Assembly: GCF_000418555.1 (NCBI RefSeq)
Contig: NZ_ATKM01000003.1
Location: 91,384-155,383 of the forward strand
DNA from: Pseudomonas sp. P818
Lineage (GTDB): Bacteria; Pseudomonadota; Gammaproteobacteria; Pseudomonadales; Pseudomonadaceae
Direction of reading: 5' to 3'
DNA: 64,000 nt
Below, one piece after another: positions 60,625-64,000 of the stretch (its first letter is position 1; every line of letters begins with the position of its first letter). The notes under the pieces are model-generated. The model saw only the letters and a program-made list of their open reading frames with translations. It was not told the origin of the DNA and did no database searches. Position numbers and translations under genes: made by a program.

Positions 60625-61175
60625 TGAAAGTGAAAGAAATTCTGCCAGTTCTCGAGCGACTTGGCTGGTTATGCAAGAAAGATGAGGCTGGCGACTACTT
60701 CTGCCTATTGGATATTGATGGGGCGCAAGTCCAGGTTATTCCGACAATAGGGAAGCGTTCCGACCATACTAGAGTTTCATTGATGCCCTCTGTATCAACG
60801 AAAGAATTTACAGCTGCTGCTGCATTTATCTTGGGGGAGGCAGGAAACCATGAGCCTATCATTGTAAGTAATGATGTGCCGGAGAAAATAGTTGACTTCT
60901 CATTGAATGATGTCGCCAGGCTTTCCCTGGGCGCTATATCTTGGGCTTCTGCCCAAGATATAGGAAAAGGCTTAGCGGATTATAGGGCGTTACCAACAGA
61001 TGCGAAGGGAGCTATGCCGTTGCGGCATTTGGCTGCTTTGGCTGTCTCTGGAGACGTGGAGAGGCTGGCAACTTATAAACTAAGCTTTGAGCTGGGCGAC
61101 AGATTAGGCTTTGTCCCGTATATCACTCAGGACATGATAGAGCGCGCGCTCTTGATTGCGCGAGATGTACGCTGA
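60624..61175 (+). CDS. Putative immunity protein for the orphan toxin
   Basis: A 183-residue soluble protein, MKVKEILPVLERLGWLCKKDEAGDYFCLLDIDGAQVQVIPT and so on. I do not recognise its family. The GTG start at 60624 shares one base with the toxin stop, so the two are translationally coupled, a usual toxin-immunity arrangement. Low GC like the toxin fragment. Still intact although the toxin gene is cut. Confidence 0.65.
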   Translation: MKVKEILPVLERLGWLCKKDEAGDYFCLLDIDGAQVQVIPTIGKRSDHTRVSLMPSVSTKEFTAAAAFILGEAGNHEPIIVSNDVPEKIVDFSLNDVARLSLGAISWASAQDIGKGLADYRALPTDAKGAMPLRHLAALAVSGDVERLATYKLSFELGDRLGFVPYITQDMIERALLIARDVR

Positions 61176-61633
61176 CGCTAATTGTACAGATACAGTATCC
61201 ACCCAGCACCGTATAGGGGAAAAGGGGACACCCATTAGCCGGCCAGGCGTCAAGACTCAAAGCAACCTGCTCTGCTTTTTAACGGCAGAGTTTCTCCAGT
61301 GCCGAACCTGATGAATTGACCCGGTCGAGCCGTTTCCTCGTTCATTGGCTGCGACCGAGTCGCGCCAGTCACCCATATGGATCAAGCGGTGTCTATGGAT
61401 CAGCACCGCCCTGGCGAGAAGTCCGCCCCAGAGAAACGTTGGTGCCGCCAATGTGTCCAAACCATGTCACAGAACTGTGGCTCGTATGAAAACCATACGT
61501 CCAGTCTCCTCTGGCTCACTTGGCAGGCGACTCGGGTGCAACACACTCAGGCGGTGGCAGCAGGCCTCCACTCAGACTCGCTGGCTAGCATCCAGTCCCC
61601 TTTCCGGCTGACCTGCTACCACCTTCACTCGCC
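61176..61633 (-). other. Non-coding stretch, 3' end of an IS110-type remnant
   Basis: 458 bases without a convincing gene. Read on the minus strand it follows the stop of the transposase remnant. A hairpin CTCTGC/GCAGAG is at 61270-61290. Long non-coding ends downstream of the transposase occur in the IS1111 group of IS110 elements and can encode a guide RNA; whether this one does is not shown. AGGGGAAAAGGGGACACCC at about 61215-61233 may mark its edge. Confidence 0.4.
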
Positions 61634-61885
61634 TCAGGCGAAACAGCGTTTGGCGTCAAATGGCTGTTTCTCCTTGAGGATGTGATAGCTGGTCCGGGCG
61701 AGCTTGTGTGCCAAGGCCTTGGTGGCTATCACGTTGTTCGTTTTCGCTTTCTTCCTGTCGAAAAAGCGCTTGGCTTCTTCGTTGAAGCGTCGCGCAAAGT
61801 TGGCAGCTTCGACAAAGGCCCAGACCAGATAGGTATTACCGTTCCATTGGTTTTCGTTGCCACGCTCTGGCTCGGTGCCACCAAT
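61634..61885 (-). pseudogene. IS110-family transposase, C-terminal remnant
   Basis: On the minus strand 83 codons are open to a stop at 61634-61636. NGNTYLVWAFVEAANFARRF, RKKAKTNNVIATKALAHKLA and YHILKEKQPFDAKRCFA match the C-terminal (Transposase_20) end of IS110 transposases. A stop codon lies just upstream (61886-61888), and the DEDD N-terminal domain is missing, so the gene is dead. Confidence 0.82.
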
Positions 61886-62077
61886 TTAAAGTTGGCACTT
61901 TCCGATTCGCTGCCGAGTCGTAACTGATGTAGGGGATGGCGAAGCATCGAGAGCATTGCCAGGTATTGGCTTCGTAGCCGTGTCATGCCCTGCGTACGAA
62001 CGGCAGCCGCATAAGCGCTGCCGGTTCCAGGCGCGCCGCTCCTTCTTTGGCCGCCACAGACATGCGAGGAGATTGTC

Positions 62078-62236
62078 ATGGGCTTGGGAACCATACTGCT
62101 GATCATTCTGCTTCTGATGCTGGTTGGTGCGCTCCCCGCGTGGCCCCATAGCCGCGGCTGGGGCTACGGGCCTACTGGTGGCTTGGGGCTGGTGCTGGTC
62201 ATCGTGCTGGTGCTGGTGCTGCTGGGATACATATGA
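62078..62236 (+). CDS. DUF3309 family small membrane protein
   Basis: A 52-residue protein with two hydrophobic segments, MGLGTILLIILLLMLVGALP and GLGLVLVIVLVLVLLGYI, joined by AWPHSRGWGYGPTGG. This pattern (LPxWPHSRxWGYGPSGG) is DUF3309. Function unknown; such proteins are often stress-linked. GAGGAG lies 7 bases before the ATG. It is short enough to be missed by gene callers. Confidence 0.8.
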   Translation: MGLGTILLIILLLMLVGALPAWPHSRGWGYGPTGGLGLVLVIVLVLVLLGYI

Positions 62237-62318
62237 GCCTGCGCCGCTGACGGGCCGGCAACTTCCACCTCGTTCCCGTCGCCCATTTTGCGCAGGTCGC
62301 CAGTGGGATCTGGCAGCC

Positions 62319-62391
62319 CGTAGAGTGGGCTTTGGCCCATCAGCGGCGGTTGGTGTGGGCTAAGCGGATCGCCGCTCGGCCCACCCCACAA
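62319..62391. repeat. Interspersed GTAGGGTGGGC-type repeat
   Basis: GTAGAGTGGGCTTTGGCCCA and GGCCCACCCCAC are the outer parts, with GGCGGTTGGTGTGGGCTAAGC inside. Related to 32911-33040 and 45691-45772. It marks the right border of the inserted block. Confidence 0.6.
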
Positions 62392-62424
62392 AGCTCGGCG
62401 TCACAGGGACGGGCCGTGCTGCCT

Positions 62425-63414
62425 CTAGGCGCCCTGGCGAATCTGCACCACCAGCTTTCCCACCGCCTTGCGCTGGCCGAGGGCATCGATGGCGTCGCCA
62501 CCACGCTCCAGCGGGAAGGTTTGCGACACCAGCGGCTTGAGCTTGCCTTCGGCATGCCAGGCGAACAGTTGCTGGAAGTTCGCTGCGTTGTCCTGAGGCT
62601 GGCGTTGGGCGAAGGAGCCCCAGAACACGCCGACCAGGGATGCGCCCTTGAGCAGTGGCAGGTTAGCCGGCAGCGCCGGAATGCCACCGCCAGCGGCGAA
62701 GCCCACTACCAGGAAGCGGCCATTCCAGCCGATGCTGCGGAAGGCTTCCTCGAACAGCGCGCCGCCTACCGGATCGTAGATCACGTCAACGCCCTGGCCG
62801 CCGGTGAGCTTCTTCACTTCGTCCTTCAGGCTTTGTTCGCTGTAGTTGATCAGCTCATCGGCACCAGCGTTGCGCGCCACTTCCAGTTTCTCAGCACTGC
62901 TTGCCGCGGCGATCACCTTGGCGCCCATGGCCTTGCCGATTTCCACAGCCGCCAGGCCGACGCCGCCGGAGGCGCCGAGCACCAGCAGGGTTTCACCCGG
63001 TTGCAGGTTGGCGCGCTGCTTGAGGGCGTGCATCGAGGTGCCGTAGGTCATGCCGAAGGCCGCCGCGGTGGTCAGGTCCATGCTCTTGGGCACCGGCAAT
63101 ACGTTGTAGGCCGGCACGGCGACTTCTTCGGCGAAGCCGCCCCAGCCGGTCAGCGCCATGACCCGATCACCGGCGCGCAGGTGGCTGACCTTCTCGCCCA
63201 CGGTCTTGACCACGCCGGCTACCTCGCCACCCGGGGCGAAGGGGAAAGGCGGTTTGAACTGGTATTTGCCTTCGATGATCAGGGTATCGGGGAAGTTGAC
63301 CCCGGCGGCCTGCACCTCGATCAGCACCTCGTTCTTCTTCGGCTCGGGGCTTGGCAGGTCTTCCAGTACCAGGGTTTCGGCAGGGCCGAAGGCTTTGCAC
63401 AGCAGGGCTTTCAT
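62425..63414 (-). CDS. NADPH:quinone oxidoreductase-type MDR enzyme
   Basis: A 329-residue medium-chain dehydrogenase/reductase without the zinc ligands. MKALLCKAFGPAETLVLEDLPSPEP is the quinone oxidoreductase N-terminus; LVLGASGGVGLAAVEIGKAMGAKVIA is the nucleotide-binding motif. Reduces quinones or enones with NADPH. I prefer the ATG at 63414, since GAGGA then lies 9 bases upstream; an ATG three codons earlier directly abuts it. It is divergent from the FliL-like gene. Confidence 0.88.
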   Translation of the reverse strand: MKALLCKAFGPAETLVLEDLPSPEPKKNEVLIEVQAAGVNFPDTLIIEGKYQFKPPFPFAPGGEVAGVVKTVGEKVSHLRAGDRVMALTGWGGFAEEVAVPAYNVLPVPKSMDLTTAAAFGMTYGTSMHALKQRANLQPGETLLVLGASGGVGLAAVEIGKAMGAKVIAAASSAEKLEVARNAGADELINYSEQSLKDEVKKLTGGQGVDVIYDPVGGALFEEAFRSIGWNGRFLVVGFAAGGGIPALPANLPLLKGASLVGVFWGSFAQRQPQDNAANFQQLFAWHAEGKLKPLVSQTFPLERGGDAIDALGQRKAVGKLVVQIRQGA

Positions 63415-63569
63415 GAAGGTCATTCCTCTTGCAGGGTGCCATGCAGTGTAGAAAGCGCCCGTCGAGGGTCAACGAGCATGCCGATGCCTGATAGGTCGGC
63501 ATAAGCGCCGGGCTTGGGTGCAGGCCTGTGGATGGCTATGCTAGGCACATCCCCGATGGAGTGCCGAAC

Positions 63570-63974
63570 GTGAAACTGTTGACCGCCCTGCTGCTGAGCC
63601 TGTCGATCTGCCTGCCTGCCCTGGCCTCTTCGGAAAAGAAGGAAGAGGCGCCGACGACGATTTATCACAACCTGTTTCCGGCGCTGATCGGCAATCTGGC
63701 GGATCAGGGCGGCCGTCTCAAGTTCTTCAAGGCCGACGTGTCGCTACGGGTCACCGGCACCGAGGCCGAGGAAAAGCTCAAGCAGCACGAACCGCTGATC
63801 CGCCATCAGCTGGTGATGCTGTTCTCGGCACAGACCAGCGAGACCATCAACGCCCCCGATGGCCGCGAAAACCTGCGTCTGGAAGCGTTGAAGAAAGTGC
63901 AGGACGCGATCAACGGCGAGGAGGGCAAGCCCATCGTCGAAGACCTGCTGTTCAACAATCTGATTATTCAATAA
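63570..63974 (+). CDS. FliL-like protein
   Basis: A 134-residue protein with a signal peptide or anchor (VKLLTALLLSLSICLPALAS) and a FliL-type domain (FFKADVSLRVTG, EPLIRHQLVMLFSAQTSETINAPDGRENLRLEALKKVQDAI). The start codon is GTG at 63570 with GGAG 8 bases upstream. FliL proteins strengthen flagellar stators, but this copy is far from flagellar genes and lacks a long cytoplasmic part. Role unknown. Confidence 0.8.
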   Translation: MKLLTALLLSLSICLPALASSEKKEEAPTTIYHNLFPALIGNLADQGGRLKFFKADVSLRVTGTEAEEKLKQHEPLIRHQLVMLFSAQTSETINAPDGRENLRLEALKKVQDAINGEEGKPIVEDLLFNNLIIQ

Positions 63975-64000
63975 ATGAGATAATTGTTAGTTGTTGATTT

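Noticed and set aside
61729..62106. 125-codon minus-strand frame over the IS remnant
   Set aside because: It is in a different frame from the transposase similarity and has none of its own.

Overview
The window is a GC-rich chromosomal stretch of a Pseudomonas. The order amtB, yjbQ, sutA, HAD hydrolase, xerC, DUF484, dapF, lysA, lppL, cyaY, rnk, cyaA, argH, algZ, algR, hemC, hemD, hemX, hemY, dsbB-like, algQ, FKBP, algP, ABC-F, FTR1-type permease, elbB, hemB, ppk, ppx, trxA, rho, ubiD follows the order I know from P. aeruginosa and P. putida. The accessory content and the interspersed repeats suggest the mendocina/oleovorans branch; that species guess is inference.

Layout. 1-5981: nitrogen/RNA polymerase genes (amtB end, yjbQ, sutA), then a minus-strand cluster for chromosome-dimer resolution and lysine synthesis (HAD, xerC, DUF484, dapF, lysA, lppL) with 4-base overlaps. 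6162-11233: an AraC-type regulator, cyaY, a DUF1289 gene, rnk, and the class I adenylate cyclase on the minus strand. 11353-14378: small and variable genes (TIGR02647, a solute-binding protein, an acidic small protein, a GH114-type hydrolase, a GNAT, a small membrane protein). 14413-25514: argH, the AlgZ/AlgR two-component system, the hemCDXY operon, a DsbB-type protein, AlgQ/Rsd, an FKBP and the histone-like AlgP. 25511-40818: ABC-F, mechanosensitive channel, LysE exporter, cytochrome-FTR1 iron permease, thioesterase, elbB, sterol desaturase-type membrane protein, DedA, hemB, ppk and, convergently, ppx.

Two blocks look inserted into the conserved order. The first (40904-45249) lies between ppx and trxA: a polar amino-acid-type ABC transporter in one operon with an allA-like ureidoglycolate lyase, divergent from a FadR-type regulator. 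The second (about 50000-62400) lies between the UbiD/ferredoxin-reductase pair and a quinone oxidoreductase. It is a contact-dependent-inhibition or filamentous-haemagglutinin type two-partner secretion locus: an outer-membrane TpsB, a roughly 2,190-codon CdiA/FhaB-like exoprotein with a DUF637 region and a low-GC C-terminal toxin, and a CPCC-type cysteine-rich immunity candidate. Behind it lie a 173-bp displaced copy of the exoprotein gene, a REP-associated tyrosine transposase between perfect 22-bp inverted repeats, the tail of a second toxin (PD-(D/E)XK-like nuclease) with its own 1-base-overlapping immunity candidate, and an IS110-family remnant.

The most striking observation is a 152-bp insertion (53002-53153) that breaks the exoprotein reading frame. 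Every base of it can be assigned to five blocks copied in order from 53205-53484, with four omissions of exactly 32 nt between them. Removing it restores one uninterrupted frame from 52321 to 59036. It is either an unusual rearrangement or an assembly error; raw reads would decide.

Functionally the conserved parts are housekeeping: lysine and arginine synthesis, haem synthesis, polyphosphate, cAMP, alginate and virulence regulation, transcription termination and ubiquinone synthesis. The second inserted block is a competition island with signs of repeated toxin-module turnover.
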